Positions 13,015 through 21,322 of a DNA stretch of 45,912 bases are shown here, one piece after another. A program made the translations under genes and the position numbers. Every line of letters begins with the position of its first letter. Positions within the stretch are counted from its first letter, which is position 1. Under the pieces are notes generated by a model, which searched no databases, was not told where the DNA came from, and worked only from the letters and a program-made list of their open reading frames with translations. The stretch comes from Planctomycetota bacterium (lineage in GTDB: Bacteria; Planctomycetota; Uabimicrobiia; Uabimicrobiales; JABWCH01), in contig JAGVGO010000221.1 of NCBI GenBank assembly GCA_020057085.1, positions 1 to 45,912 of the forward strand, written 5' to 3'.

Positions 13015-15993
13015 ATGGCAACCTTTAATGAAAAAAACAGTGTCGAATCTTTTGTGATCCGAGAGTTGACGGGCGTGGAATTGCTGTCTCCCGATCTTAT
13101 ACGGGAAGCAAAAACTTATTTTACCGGCAAAGCAATATGGCAATATGTACCTGCCGCCCAATTGCCTCGCAAAACCTCGGATATTTTGGTGGAGGCTATT
13201 CTGGTAGATGCCTTGAAAAGGCTCAATCCTGCAATCCAGGAACAACCGGATCGTGCGGAAGAGATTATCCACAAACTGCGTGGAATTTTGCTCACAGCGC
13301 AGCACATTGGTCTGGTTCGTGCCAATGAGCAGTTTAGCGAATGGTTACGCGGTGAGAAAACCATGCCCTATGGTGCCAATCAACAACATCTTCCCATTCG
13401 CTTGATAGATTTCGAGAATCCCGGCAATAACAGTTTTTTTGTCACCAATCAATATACTGTCACCACCCATGTAGAAAAAGTGCCCGACGTGGTTTTGCTG
13501 GTCAATGGAATTCCACTGGTTGTTGGCGAATTGAAAACGCCCGTCCGTCCAGCCGTGAGCTGGTATGATGGTGCTGTGGATATTCATGATGATTATGAAC
13601 GCACCATTCCCGCACTGTTTGTCCCGAATGTATTTTCTTTCACCACAGAGGGCAAGTATTTTCGTTACGGTTCTGTTCGTATGCCACTAGAAATTTGGGG
13701 GCCTTGGCGAGAAGAAATATCCAGAAAAGAACAGGAGTCAATATCGGAAGTATTTACAGCAGTGGGGCTAGAGGAAGTAAGCAAGGCCATTCATGCCATG
13801 CTCAACCCTTGTGTGGTGTTGGATATTTTACAACATTTCGCTATTTTTGCCACGGGCAGACAAAATCGGAAAATCAAGATTATTTGTCGTTACCAGCAAT
13901 ATGAGGCTGCCAATCGAATTGTGCAAAGAGTGGTTGCGGGAAAAGTGGATCGCGGGTTACTCTGGCATTTCCAGGGTTCTGGAAAATCATTGCTGATGGT
14001 ATTTGCAGCACAAAAATTACGTTCTTCCCCGGTTCTCAACAATCCCACGGTTTTGATTGTAGTTGATCGTACCGACCTCGACACTCAAATCACCGCGACA
14101 TTTAACGCGAGTGAAATCCCTAATATTGTTACTACCGATAGCCGTGAGGAATTGCAACGGTTGCTGCAAGAAGACACGCGCAAGATCATCATTACCATGA
14201 TCCACAAGTTTGGAGAAATCACTGGTGTCTTGAATGACCGCCGAAATATTATTGTGTTGGTGGACGAAGCTCATCGCACACAAGAAGGCGATCTGGGACG
14301 TAAGATGCGAAATGCCTTGCCCAACGCATTTCTTTTTGGGCTTACAGGAACACCAATCAACCGCAGGGACAGAAATACATTTTATGCCTTTGGCGCGGAA
14401 CAAGACGAGAGCGGATATCTCAGTAGATACTCTTTTCAACAATCTATAGAGGATCATGCGACATTGCCTCTCCATTTCGAACCAAGATTGCTATCTGTTC
14501 ATGTTGACAAAGAACAAATAGATTTTGAATTTGCCGAACTAACCCGAAATCTTAATGATGAAGACAGACGAGAACTGTCTAAACATGCTGCCCAGATGGC
14601 TAATTTTATCAAGGCTCCAGAAAGAATAGAGAAGATTGTCCATGACATTGCAAAACATTACAGTGAAAAAATCCAACCCACCGGTTTAAAGGCGCAAATT
14701 GTATGCTATGACCGAGAAACCTGTGTTTTGTACAAGAAAGCGTTGGATCAAATCATTGCTCCCGAAGCCAGCCAGATTGTAATGAGTGTGTCTGACGAGG
14801 AATATAAGGCTTATAAATTGAGCAAAGACGGAGAGGAAAAACTGTTAGACCTGTTTCGAGATCCCTCTAGCCAGCTCAAGTTTTTGATTGTGACGAATAA
14901 ACTTCTTGCCGGTTTCGACGCTCCAATTTTGCAAACCATGTATTTGGACAAGCCGCTGAAAGATCATAACCTGCTTCAAGGAATTTGCCGGACGAACCGC
15001 CCATATAAAGGCAAATCTTATGGACTGATAGTGGATTATTTCGGGGTTTTCGATGATGTCGCCCGTGCGTTAGACTTTGACGAAAAGGCTGTCCGGCAGG
15101 CTGTAACCAATATCAAGCAGTTAAAAGACGCCTTGCAACAGGCTATAGATAATTGTCTAGCATATTTCCTCAATATTGACAGGGGTATAGCTGATTATAA
15201 TGCCCTATTGGAAGCTCAGAAATGTCTGGACACCGATGAAAAACGGGACGCATTTGCCAGCGACTTCACTTATCTGGAACGCCACTGGGAAGCGATTTCC
15301 CCCGATCCGTTTTTAAACCCTTATGAAAGCGATTATAAATGGCTTTCTAATGTATACCAATCCATCAGACCAGTAAACGAAACAGGCCGTTTAATCTGGC
15401 ACGCTTTGGGCGCAAAGACTATTCAACTAATCCATAAAAATATTCATGTCCGTGAGGTCAATGATAAGCTGGAAACCGTTATTGTGAATGCGGATGTCCT
15501 AGACGAATTCATCAAAAACCAGAGTCCTAAAAACATAAAAGAGATAGAGATCGAAATCTCCAAACGAATTGCCCGACATCCGAGTAATCCTAAGTTTATT
15601 GCCCTCAGCGAACGCCTCCAAAAACTAAAAGAACAGGCTGAACAGGGTATTATCAACAGCATCGAATTTCTAAAATACCTGATCAAAATCGCGGAAGATT
15701 TATTAAAGGCAGAAAAAGAAGAGATCGGCAAGGAAGAGCAAAAGTCTGCAAAAACAGCATTAACTGAACTATTTAATAGCGTTAAGACATCCAATACTCC
15801 TAAAATTGTAGAAAATATAGTCAACGATATTGATAAAATTGTCAGAATCGTTCGTTTTGAAGGGTGGCAAAATACGACCAAGGGTCAAAGGGAGGTAAAA
15901 CAGGGTTTGCGAAAGACGTTATTGAAATACAAATTGCACCAGGATCAGGATTTGTTTGAAAGAGCGTACAAATACATCGAACAATATTATTGA
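13015..15993 (+). CDS. hsdR: Type I restriction endonuclease translocase subunit HsdR
   Basis: 992 aa from the ATG after AAAGGGAAA; the in-frame GTG at 12976 lies inside hsdS. The N-terminal PD-(D/E)xK nuclease domain shows VPDVVLLVNGIPLVVGELK (E172, K174). The SF2 translocase follows, with Walker A QGSGKS (320-325), DEAH box VDEAH (417-420), motif III FGLTGTP and motif VI-type QGICRTNRPY. A long C-terminal helical region would bind the methylase complex. With HsdM and HsdS it cuts unmodified DNA at a distance after ATP-driven translocation. All key residues are intact, so the system looks active. The gene is visibly more AT-rich than the flanking housekeeping genes, in keeping with horizontal transfer. 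Confidence 0.93.
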   Translation: MATFNEKNSVESFVIRELTGVELLSPDLIREAKTYFTGKAIWQYVPAAQLPRKTSDILVEAILVDALKRLNPAIQEQPDRAEEIIHKLRGILLTAQHIGLVRANEQFSEWLRGEKTMPYGANQQHLPIRLIDFENPGNNSFFVTNQYTVTTHVEKVPDVVLLVNGIPLVVGELKTPVRPAVSWYDGAVDIHDDYERTIPALFVPNVFSFTTEGKYFRYGSVRMPLEIWGPWREEISRKEQESISEVFTAVGLEEVSKAIHAMLNPCVVLDILQHFAIFATGRQNRKIKIICRYQQYEAANRIVQRVVAGKVDRGLLWHFQGSGKSLLMVFAAQKLRSSPVLNNPTVLIVVDRTDLDTQITATFNASEIPNIVTTDSREELQRLLQEDTRKIIITMIHKFGEITGVLNDRRNIIVLVDEAHRTQEGDLGRKMRNALPNAFLFGLTGTPINRRDRNTFYAFGAEQDESGYLSRYSFQQSIEDHATLPLHFEPRLLSVHVDKEQIDFEFAELTRNLNDEDRRELSKHAAQMANFIKAPERIEKIVHDIAKHYSEKIQPTGLKAQIVCYDRETCVLYKKALDQIIAPEASQIVMSVSDEEYKAYKLSKDGEEKLLDLFRDPSSQLKFLIVTNKLLAGFDAPILQTMYLDKPLKDHNLLQGICRTNRPYKGKSYGLIVDYFGVFDDVARALDFDEKAVRQAVTNIKQLKDALQQAIDNCLAYFLNIDRGIADYNALLEAQKCLDTDEKRDAFASDFTYLERHWEAISPDPFLNPYESDYKWLSNVYQSIRPVNETGRLIWHALGAKTIQLIHKNIHVREVNDKLETVIVNADVLDEFIKNQSPKNIKEIEIEISKRIARHPSNPKFIALSERLQKLKEQAEQGIINSIEFLKYLIKIAEDLLKAEKEEIGKEEQKSAKTALTELFNSVKTSNTPKIVENIVNDIDKIVRIVRFEGWQNTTKGQREVKQGLRKTLLKYKLHQDQDLFERAYKYIEQYY

Positions 15994-16074
15994 TTATTGA
16001 CTTAACATGAATTTTTTGCATGAACTATTCGCTTGGGCAAAGTCTCTTTGTAACATGCGATATATAAAAAATTT

Positions 16075-16144
16075 GTAGTCGCAGGCTTTATGCCTGCGCA
16101 AATGTACAAGCTGCCGCGAACGCGGGCATAAAGCCCGCGACTAC
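16075..16144. repeat. Nested palindromic repeat (GTAGTCGCAGGC family), copy 1
   Basis: The left arm opens GTAGTCGCAGGCTTTATGCC and the right arm is its near-perfect inverted complement. Each arm also folds on itself (GCAGGC/GCCTGC). A second copy with the same outline is at 44073-44143. It is non-coding and sits between hsdR and the next operon. Confidence 0.7.
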
Positions 16145-16180
16145 GGGTTCTAGCTAACGCCATACCTGTTTCATCGCTTG

Positions 16181-16213
16181 TACTCGTGTCCCGCGTAGTC
16201 GGGACACAGAGTA
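16181..16213. repeat. Hairpin repeat TACTC-GTGTCCCG / CGGGACAC-AGAGTA
   Basis: An 8-bp perfect stem (GTGTCCCG/CGGGACAC) around CGTAGT is extended by TACTC/GAGTA with one unpaired base. It lies 60 nt before the signal-peptidase-like gene. The rest of 15994-16274 holds only this hairpin and the palindrome at 16075. Confidence 0.55.
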
Positions 16214-16274
16214 TGAAAAAAACTAGCGCCCCGTGCGGATTGGTTGCTTGTATGAAGAACGAAAGGATGTTTCT

Positions 16275-16820
16275 ATGGAGAGAATAAAACGCAAAATTCT
16301 TATCAAAAACATTCTCTATTATGTAAAATGCTTTGGCGGCCTCTGCCTTTTATATTTTGTCTGTAAGGTATGGGGTACCTATGATTATGTATGGGTTCCG
16401 CTTGACAATTTCCAAATGACGCCCCGTTTCAAGCCCAAAGAGTTCTACTGGGGCAAACGCATTTCGGACGTTTCAACATTGAAACACAACAATGTGATTT
16501 ATTACAACTACCCTCACCGCCTGACCGGTAGCCGCAATGAATGTCTGTTCTTTGCAAGAGTCTTAGGTCTTCCGGGTGACCGCCTTGCTATCAAAGATGG
16601 CAAGGTATATCGCAACGGCAACATAGTGGAAGAAGTGTACCTCGATCCTACAAGCATCAAGAAAGAGACGCTGCCTGAACTACTGATTCCGCGTGATTAT
16701 GTCTACGTCCTGAACGACAATCGCATGAAAATGGGGCCGGAAATTTATTTCCGCGATTCCCGTTCCTGGGGTCCGCTCTTGGGAAACTGTCTCATCGGGG
16801 TGTTCATGGACGATAAATAG
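16275..16820 (+). CDS. Signal peptidase I-like membrane protein lacking the catalytic Ser and Lys
   Basis: 181 aa. An N-terminal membrane anchor (about 12-33) is followed by a type I signal peptidase (S26) fold: the substrate-box region VPLDNFQMTPRF, the ARVLGLPGDRLAIKDGKVYRNG strand pair, and the VLNDNR...RDSRSWGPLLGNCLIG box. In active enzymes the first box reads SMxPT and the second starts with KRV. Here the Ser position is Gln47 and the Lys position is Ala94, so peptide-bond hydrolysis by the usual dyad is impossible. AAAGGA precedes the ATG. It heads a cluster with a TPR protein and two other membrane proteins and may act as a structural or substrate-holding subunit. Confidence 0.78.
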   Translation: MERIKRKILIKNILYYVKCFGGLCLLYFVCKVWGTYDYVWVPLDNFQMTPRFKPKEFYWGKRISDVSTLKHNNVIYYNYPHRLTGSRNECLFFARVLGLPGDRLAIKDGKVYRNGNIVEEVYLDPTSIKKETLPELLIPRDYVYVLNDNRMKMGPEIYFRDSRSWGPLLGNCLIGVFMDDK

Positions 16821-16841
16821 AAGTGAGTTAGGAGCAATGTT

Positions 16842-18401
16842 ATGTTGTTATCGCGTGTCAAATTTTCCACACTTGCCGTGTGTGAACTGATTGCTATCGT
16901 TATTTTTCTGCCACTCTCTATCAGCTTGTGGTCTTCCGGCTGGCGTCACATGAAGTATTATCAACAATACGAAAAAGCACTTCTGTATTACAATGCATGC
17001 CAGCCGGCGGAGGTACTGGTAGCGCTAGAAAAAGCCGAAAAAAACAGAACTACCATTTCTTTGTATATCCTCAAAGGGAACGTGTTGATCGAGCAAGGTA
17101 AATTTGCTGAAGCCATGAGAGTGTATGAGGAGCTGATTGAATTCACCGATGATACCAAGATTCCCAAACTGGGGGTCGCCGTGTGCAAGATGTATCTCTT
17201 GGGTGACAAAGGAAGCGAGACAACCACCGGTCTGTATCAATTGGAAAAAGAGGTCAAGGAAATAGTCCGTGATAATCCGGAATTTAGCGATGCCGCCGCA
17301 TTGTTAGGGAATATCTACTTGCAGGAAGCATTGTCTTTCCGCAAAGCAGGCAAGCAGGATCGTTTTCTCACTAGCTTGGAGCTTGCTCTCAAAGAGTTTA
17401 ACCGTGCCGAAACACCGCGCGAGGAAAATTGGCGGCCACCTTCCCGTAATGCCCTGTGTTCTCTATATCTGGGCAAAGCTTATACTCTCTATGAAAAAAG
17501 CATGGAAAGATGGAACTCCCTGGTCCATCCGGCATTGCCTTCACCTGAAACAAGAGCGATCAGTGAGTTGCTTTATGAAGCTATTCAGTGCCTGCGCAAA
17601 GCCTTTGCTTTGCGTGTACCCCATCGAGAGATCATGAGTAACTGTCTGATATTATATGGACACCTGCTAGGGCTGCCGTGGCTTGAAACAAGCAGCGACA
17701 GCAAGAGCAATTTGCACAGACAGTCTCTGATCAAGGAGATACCTGATCTTCAACAAGCCATTGACAGGTTCAAAGCACATGCCCGCTGGCTGCGCGAAGG
17801 CCCTGAATATTTGGAAAAATGGCAGCTCGACGGTAGAAATTATGAAATCATAGAGCGTCCTATGCACTACGGCCTAAGTATTTCTTATTTTTACGTCGGC
17901 GAGGAAGCAAAAGGTACAGAGTTGATGTATCCGCTGGTACAAAGCAGCCCTGCGGTGGTATTCGAAAGCATTCTTGAAATAAATGCCCACCAGGCTACCA
18001 AAGCGTATCTACAACGTAAAAAGAATGTAGCAGATGCGAACTTTCTTAATACAGACATTTCGATTAGTACGTGGAACCAATATCAGCGTGAAATTGAGCG
18101 ATGGAAAAAAGTCAATGACAATAAACCTAGCCTGCCGCAATTGATCTTGCTCAATAATTATTTGATAATGGTTTTCTGGCAGCGTGAGCCGGCGGCAACG
18201 GTCGGTGATTTAGCCAAGTACGTACAAAATTTCGCCAATCAGGTCCCTGCGGCCAAAGTCATTGTGGGATGCCAGCAAGACCCGGTCAATGCCATACAGG
18301 TGCTGCGACACAATCTGTTTATGATCTACAGTGGTCTGCCGACTCCTTACAAGGAAAATGCCGGACAATTCGCTTCCTACCGGCTTACTTTTAGCAAATA
18401 G
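16842..18401 (+). CDS. Membrane-anchored TPR-type protein, function unknown
   Basis: 519 aa. One N-terminal membrane segment (about 10-31) is followed by a soluble region of helix-turn-helix repeats: LYILKGNVLIEQGKFAEAMRVYEELI near residue 72 is a clear TPR, and others are more diverged. The topology predicts the repeats outside the cytoplasmic membrane. AGGAG precedes the ATG, 21 nt after the signal-peptidase-like gene. I recognise no catalytic motif. The pairing suggests that it holds proteins for, or assembles with, the pseudo-peptidase. Confidence 0.65.
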   Translation: MLLSRVKFSTLAVCELIAIVIFLPLSISLWSSGWRHMKYYQQYEKALLYYNACQPAEVLVALEKAEKNRTTISLYILKGNVLIEQGKFAEAMRVYEELIEFTDDTKIPKLGVAVCKMYLLGDKGSETTTGLYQLEKEVKEIVRDNPEFSDAAALLGNIYLQEALSFRKAGKQDRFLTSLELALKEFNRAETPREENWRPPSRNALCSLYLGKAYTLYEKSMERWNSLVHPALPSPETRAISELLYEAIQCLRKAFALRVPHREIMSNCLILYGHLLGLPWLETSSDSKSNLHRQSLIKEIPDLQQAIDRFKAHARWLREGPEYLEKWQLDGRNYEIIERPMHYGLSISYFYVGEEAKGTELMYPLVQSSPAVVFESILEINAHQATKAYLQRKKNVADANFLNTDISISTWNQYQREIERWKKVNDNKPSLPQLILLNNYLIMVFWQREPAATVGDLAKYVQNFANQVPAAKVIVGCQQDPVNAIQVLRHNLFMIYSGLPTPYKENAGQFASYRLTFSK

Positions 18402-18418
18402 CGAGCAAAGGGAAATTT

Positions 18419-18736
18419 ATGATCTGCATGAATTGCAAAAAACAAACGCCTGATGCCGAAGTGCATTGCCGCCATTGTGGCGTCAGGCTAGACCTCACTT
18501 TCGATGAAATTTCAGCAAAACTGGGTAAACAGATACACAGCGAACAGCAAGACAGAACCGAGGCATTTATCCGCTGGGTACTCTTATTTGTGATGATCCT
18601 GGTGTGCGGTGGGGTGATTTTTAAAAGTTTTTGGGCAACGCCGCCTGTCACCACGTTGACGCCAGGTTACATGCCGTTGCACACGATACCCATCCAGTGG
18701 CAGCCGATACACCAGCCTCTGGTCATTCGTGAATAG
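18419..18736 (+). CDS. Small zinc-ribbon membrane protein
   Basis: 105 aa. An N-terminal zinc ribbon is formed by C3, C6, C17 and C20 (CMNC, CRHC). A polar stretch follows, then one membrane helix (about 48-70, FIRWVLLFVMILVCGGVIF) and a Pro-rich tail outside. Zinc ribbon plus one membrane pass is a frequent layout in Planctomycetota proteins of unknown role. AAAGGGA precedes the ATG, 17 nt after the TPR gene. Confidence 0.65.
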   Translation: MICMNCKKQTPDAEVHCRHCGVRLDLTFDEISAKLGKQIHSEQQDRTEAFIRWVLLFVMILVCGGVIFKSFWATPPVTTLTPGYMPLHTIPIQWQPIHQPLVIRE

Positions 18737-18743
18737 GCAGTCC

Positions 18744-18911
18744 ATGTGCTTCGATGTGCGTGAATGTTTGTTGCAACTGAAGGCGCTGTTTCGTTTGTGT
18801 TTACTGCGCCCGAACAGTTGGCGCGAAGTTGTACTCGGCTTTCTGACAATTTTGCTACTGCCGTTGGTAATTCTCGTGTGCGTGGCTGCCAATATCAAAA
18901 AGCGGGCATAG
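18744..18911 (+). CDS. Tiny membrane protein, 55 aa
   Basis: Starts at the ATG seven bases after the AGG that overlaps the upstream stop; a GTG at 18729 would add five residues. It has an amphipathic Leu/Arg-rich first half and one strong membrane helix (VVLGFLTILLLPLVILVCVAA), ending in KKRA. No family is recognised. Its place at the end of the cluster and the lack of any gap argue that it is real. Confidence 0.45.
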   Translation: MCFDVRECLLQLKALFRLCLLRPNSWREVVLGFLTILLLPLVILVCVAANIKKRA

Positions 18912-18993
18912 CTTTTCGCAAAGCGGAAATCGGATAATCGTTCTCAGACAAATTTACTTTGACATGTACGACATATCTGTTAGGGGGGAAGAC

Positions 18994-20892
18994 ATGAAAG
19001 TCAGGATTTTACTCGCCCTTTTGCTGGCATTGGCGTTTTGTCTGCCGGCTCAAGAAGTTCAGGTGTTGGCTTACAACGTATTCTTACGTCCTGGCCTCAT
19101 CGGCATGGACGACTACAAGGCCGAGCGATTTGCCGAGTTGGTCGAAGCGGTGCGTCCCTATGATATTATCGGCCTCTCGGAAGTGTTCGACGACGACCGG
19201 CGCGCCGAACTCAAGAGTCGCCTGCGCAACACCCATCCCTATGCCATAGACCCGCCCGAATCGGACGATCCGTTTTTGCAGGACGGCGGCATTACTTTTT
19301 TCAGCCGCTACCCTGTGGTGTTCAGCAAAAAGACCATTTACAAGGATGCCACTGGCTGGGACGAGTGTTCGGAAAAGGGGGCGATCTTTGCCCGTCTGGA
19401 ACTGCCCAACCGGCAAACCTGGGAGGTGGTACTCAGCCATACCCAAGCCGACAATGAAAATTTTGGCATACGGCAGAAACAGTTCAACCAGTTGCACAAT
19501 TTCATCCAACAGTATCGCCAGAATGTGCCGCTTTTCATCATTGGCGACCTCAACGTCATCGGCGACACCACGAGCGAATATCCTGATATGCTGGTTCGCC
19601 TTGGCTCACCGAAGGATGTCTATCGCTATCTCAACAGTGACCCAGGCTATACCTGGAATGGCCCGGAAAACCCTCTCACCGAGAGCAGCAGCGTGGAACG
19701 GCTCGACTACATCCTGCACCGCGCAGGCAGTGAAGCGGTCGGCTTGTCGCGTAGCTATATCAATCGTTTTCCGATGGCGCATCCGGTGGGAAAAGCCAAA
19801 TACATGTCGGACCACTACGGCCTCGTGGCAGTGATCACTCCAGGCAGCAGCAGGCAGAGCCAGTCGGACACGGTAAATTTCGTGGTAAATCTGCGCCTCA
19901 CTGCGGCGCTTACGCGCGAGTTGCAAGGCAGCGTGAGCCTGCGCGACGCCTTGGGTGGCACGAGTAGACAGGCGTTCACGCTGGCCGCCGGTGACACCGT
20001 CAAAACGCTTGTTTTTGCGCGTGTTCCTGCCGGACAATTGCTTCTCACCTGTATGAGCGAAGACCGTCTGATGCATGCCAGGAGCGAGGCCAGGCTGGCG
20101 GCAACCACCTTGCGTCTGCCTTACGGCCAGGCCGGCTACCGCTATCGTTGTCCGGCACACTATGCCGGGCAGCCTGTGCAGATAACTTTGCAAGGCGAGT
20201 TATGGTATCGGGACAAAGTCGAGGCGGGTGAAAAGCTGGAGTTGAATGAACTGCCGGAAGGCACTTTCGAGGAAACGATCCAGGTAGGCAACCGTCGCCT
20301 GCTGCGCGACATCTTGCTCTTGGACGGTGAAACCTATATGAGCGGCGAATCGCGCGGCACCCTTCTTTTCTCCGGTATAGCACCGGTATCGGCAAGTGAA
20401 ATTCTGCTGTGCCCTGAGACGCAGGGTAATACCAAGTATGCACGCGCCTTTGTCCAGAAGGGCAGGTTCTATCTCGCCGAAGTCAACCCCGGCGACTACC
20501 GTTTGCTGGTGCGAGAGAACGACGGGGCACGCCGTCGCTTGAGCCTTTTGCCCTTATCGCTCAACAACAACGTGAGCGACTTCGACCTGCCGGCCCAGCT
20601 TACGCCGCAGGAAAACGGTAAAAACTACCTGCTGGTGGCTGCCGCACCTCTGGCACGCATGATACGCATCGCGCACGGCGAAGCTACCCTGCCTCTCTAC
20701 CAAGAACGCAGCGATTTTCTGACACTTGGTAAATTTTCCTGGCTGCCGCTCGCATCCGACACTGAACTGTTGTTGAGCGATTACCCTGCAGGCACTTACC
20801 GCATTGGACTTTATCTGGCCGACGGCGAAAAGTGGCGGCTCTCTTCCACCAGCACTCTGGAGATGAAGGGCGGTATCTACCAGATCAAATAG
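18994..20892 (+). CDS. Secreted endonuclease/exonuclease/phosphatase-family phosphodiesterase, neutral sphingomyelinase-like
   Basis: 632 aa from the ATG opening a signal peptide (MKVRILLALLLALAFCLPA); GGGGGGAA precedes it. Residues about 22-290 are an EEP domain with its metal and catalytic residues: Asn in AYNVFLRPG, Glu in GLSEVF, the SHTQADNENFG block, GDLNVIGD, SVERLDYIL and the terminal SDHYGL. SDH and the loop sizes resemble bacterial sphingomyelinase C, which splits sphingomyelin into ceramide and phosphocholine; other phosphodiester substrates are possible. Residues 300-632 are beta-rich repeats (SVSLRDALGG, GTLLFSGIA, NPGDYRLLVREN), probably binding modules. It was likely exported to the periplasm or outside. 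It is followed by a hairpin against the convergent operon. Confidence 0.82.
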   Translation: MKVRILLALLLALAFCLPAQEVQVLAYNVFLRPGLIGMDDYKAERFAELVEAVRPYDIIGLSEVFDDDRRAELKSRLRNTHPYAIDPPESDDPFLQDGGITFFSRYPVVFSKKTIYKDATGWDECSEKGAIFARLELPNRQTWEVVLSHTQADNENFGIRQKQFNQLHNFIQQYRQNVPLFIIGDLNVIGDTTSEYPDMLVRLGSPKDVYRYLNSDPGYTWNGPENPLTESSSVERLDYILHRAGSEAVGLSRSYINRFPMAHPVGKAKYMSDHYGLVAVITPGSSRQSQSDTVNFVVNLRLTAALTRELQGSVSLRDALGGTSRQAFTLAAGDTVKTLVFARVPAGQLLLTCMSEDRLMHARSEARLAATTLRLPYGQAGYRYRCPAHYAGQPVQITLQGELWYRDKVEAGEKLELNELPEGTFEETIQVGNRRLLRDILLLDGETYMSGESRGTLLFSGIAPVSASEILLCPETQGNTKYARAFVQKGRFYLAEVNPGDYRLLVRENDGARRRLSLLPLSLNNNVSDFDLPAQLTPQENGKNYLLVAAAPLARMIRIAHGEATLPLYQERSDFLTLGKFSWLPLASDTELLLSDYPAGTYRIGLYLADGEKWRLSSTSTLEMKGGIYQIK

Positions 20893-20920
20893 GCTTGCCG
20901 GCTCCGTATGCTTCGTAAAC

Positions 20921-20942
20921 GTGGCCGTCATGTTACGGCCAC
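20921..20942. terminator. Hairpin between convergent genes, possible bidirectional terminator
   Basis: GTGGCCGT-CATGTT-ACGGCCAC is a perfect 8-bp GC-rich stem with a 6-nt loop, 29 nt after the phosphodiesterase stop and 31 nt from the end of the DUF35 gene. No T-run flanks it, so termination is suggested by position and stability only. Confidence 0.45.
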
Positions 20943-20972
20943 GACCACGATGGCGCGTCTTAAATTGTCGAA

Positions 20973-21320
20973 CTAAACTTCGTAGAACACGATGCCGTAG
21001 TTGGTGTCATAACCTTCCTGGCGCACCGCTTCAATCTTGCCTTTGACCTGCATACCCATGTGTGGATTTTGGATACTGACCTGTCCGGTAACGCGGATGC
21101 CATTCTCCAGTTCGACGATGCCGAGTGTCAGCTTGGCTACCTCGAAATCGGCCGGCAGTGTATAGAGATGGGTAAAGGTGAGGAGTTTGCCATTTTTCGG
21201 CAGCGGCACCAGATCGAATTCGTTGTGCGCATTTCTCTTGCATTTTTTGCACACCATGCGATAAGGGTAGTGAAGCTGTCCGCACTTTTTGCATTTGTAT
21301 CCGTATAAATTCATCTCCAT
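20973..21320 (-). CDS. DUF35 (zinc ribbon / OB-fold) acyl-CoA-associated protein
   Basis: 115 aa. A rubredoxin-like zinc ribbon (C10, C13, C24, C27 in YKCKKCG and VCKKCK) is followed by an OB-fold strand series (GKLLTFTHLYTLPADFEVA, LGIVELENGIRVTGQV). Family members bridge or channel CoA intermediates for thiolase-fold partners, as in archaeal HMG-CoA synthesis and in actinobacterial steroid side-chain aldolases. It starts two bases after the thiolase stop with AGGGAGGAG in front, so it is translated in step with that gene. Confidence 0.82.
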   Translation of the reverse strand: MEMNLYGYKCKKCGQLHYPYRMVCKKCKRNAHNEFDLVPLPKNGKLLTFTHLYTLPADFEVAKLTLGIVELENGIRVTGQVSIQNPHMGMQVKGKIEAVRQEGYDTNYGIVFYEV

Positions 21321-21322
21321 GA

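Noticed and set aside
15994-16074. Possible promoter or tRNA in the gap after hsdR
   Set aside because: A TTGACT box has no matching -10 at a usable distance, and no cloverleaf could be folded by eye.
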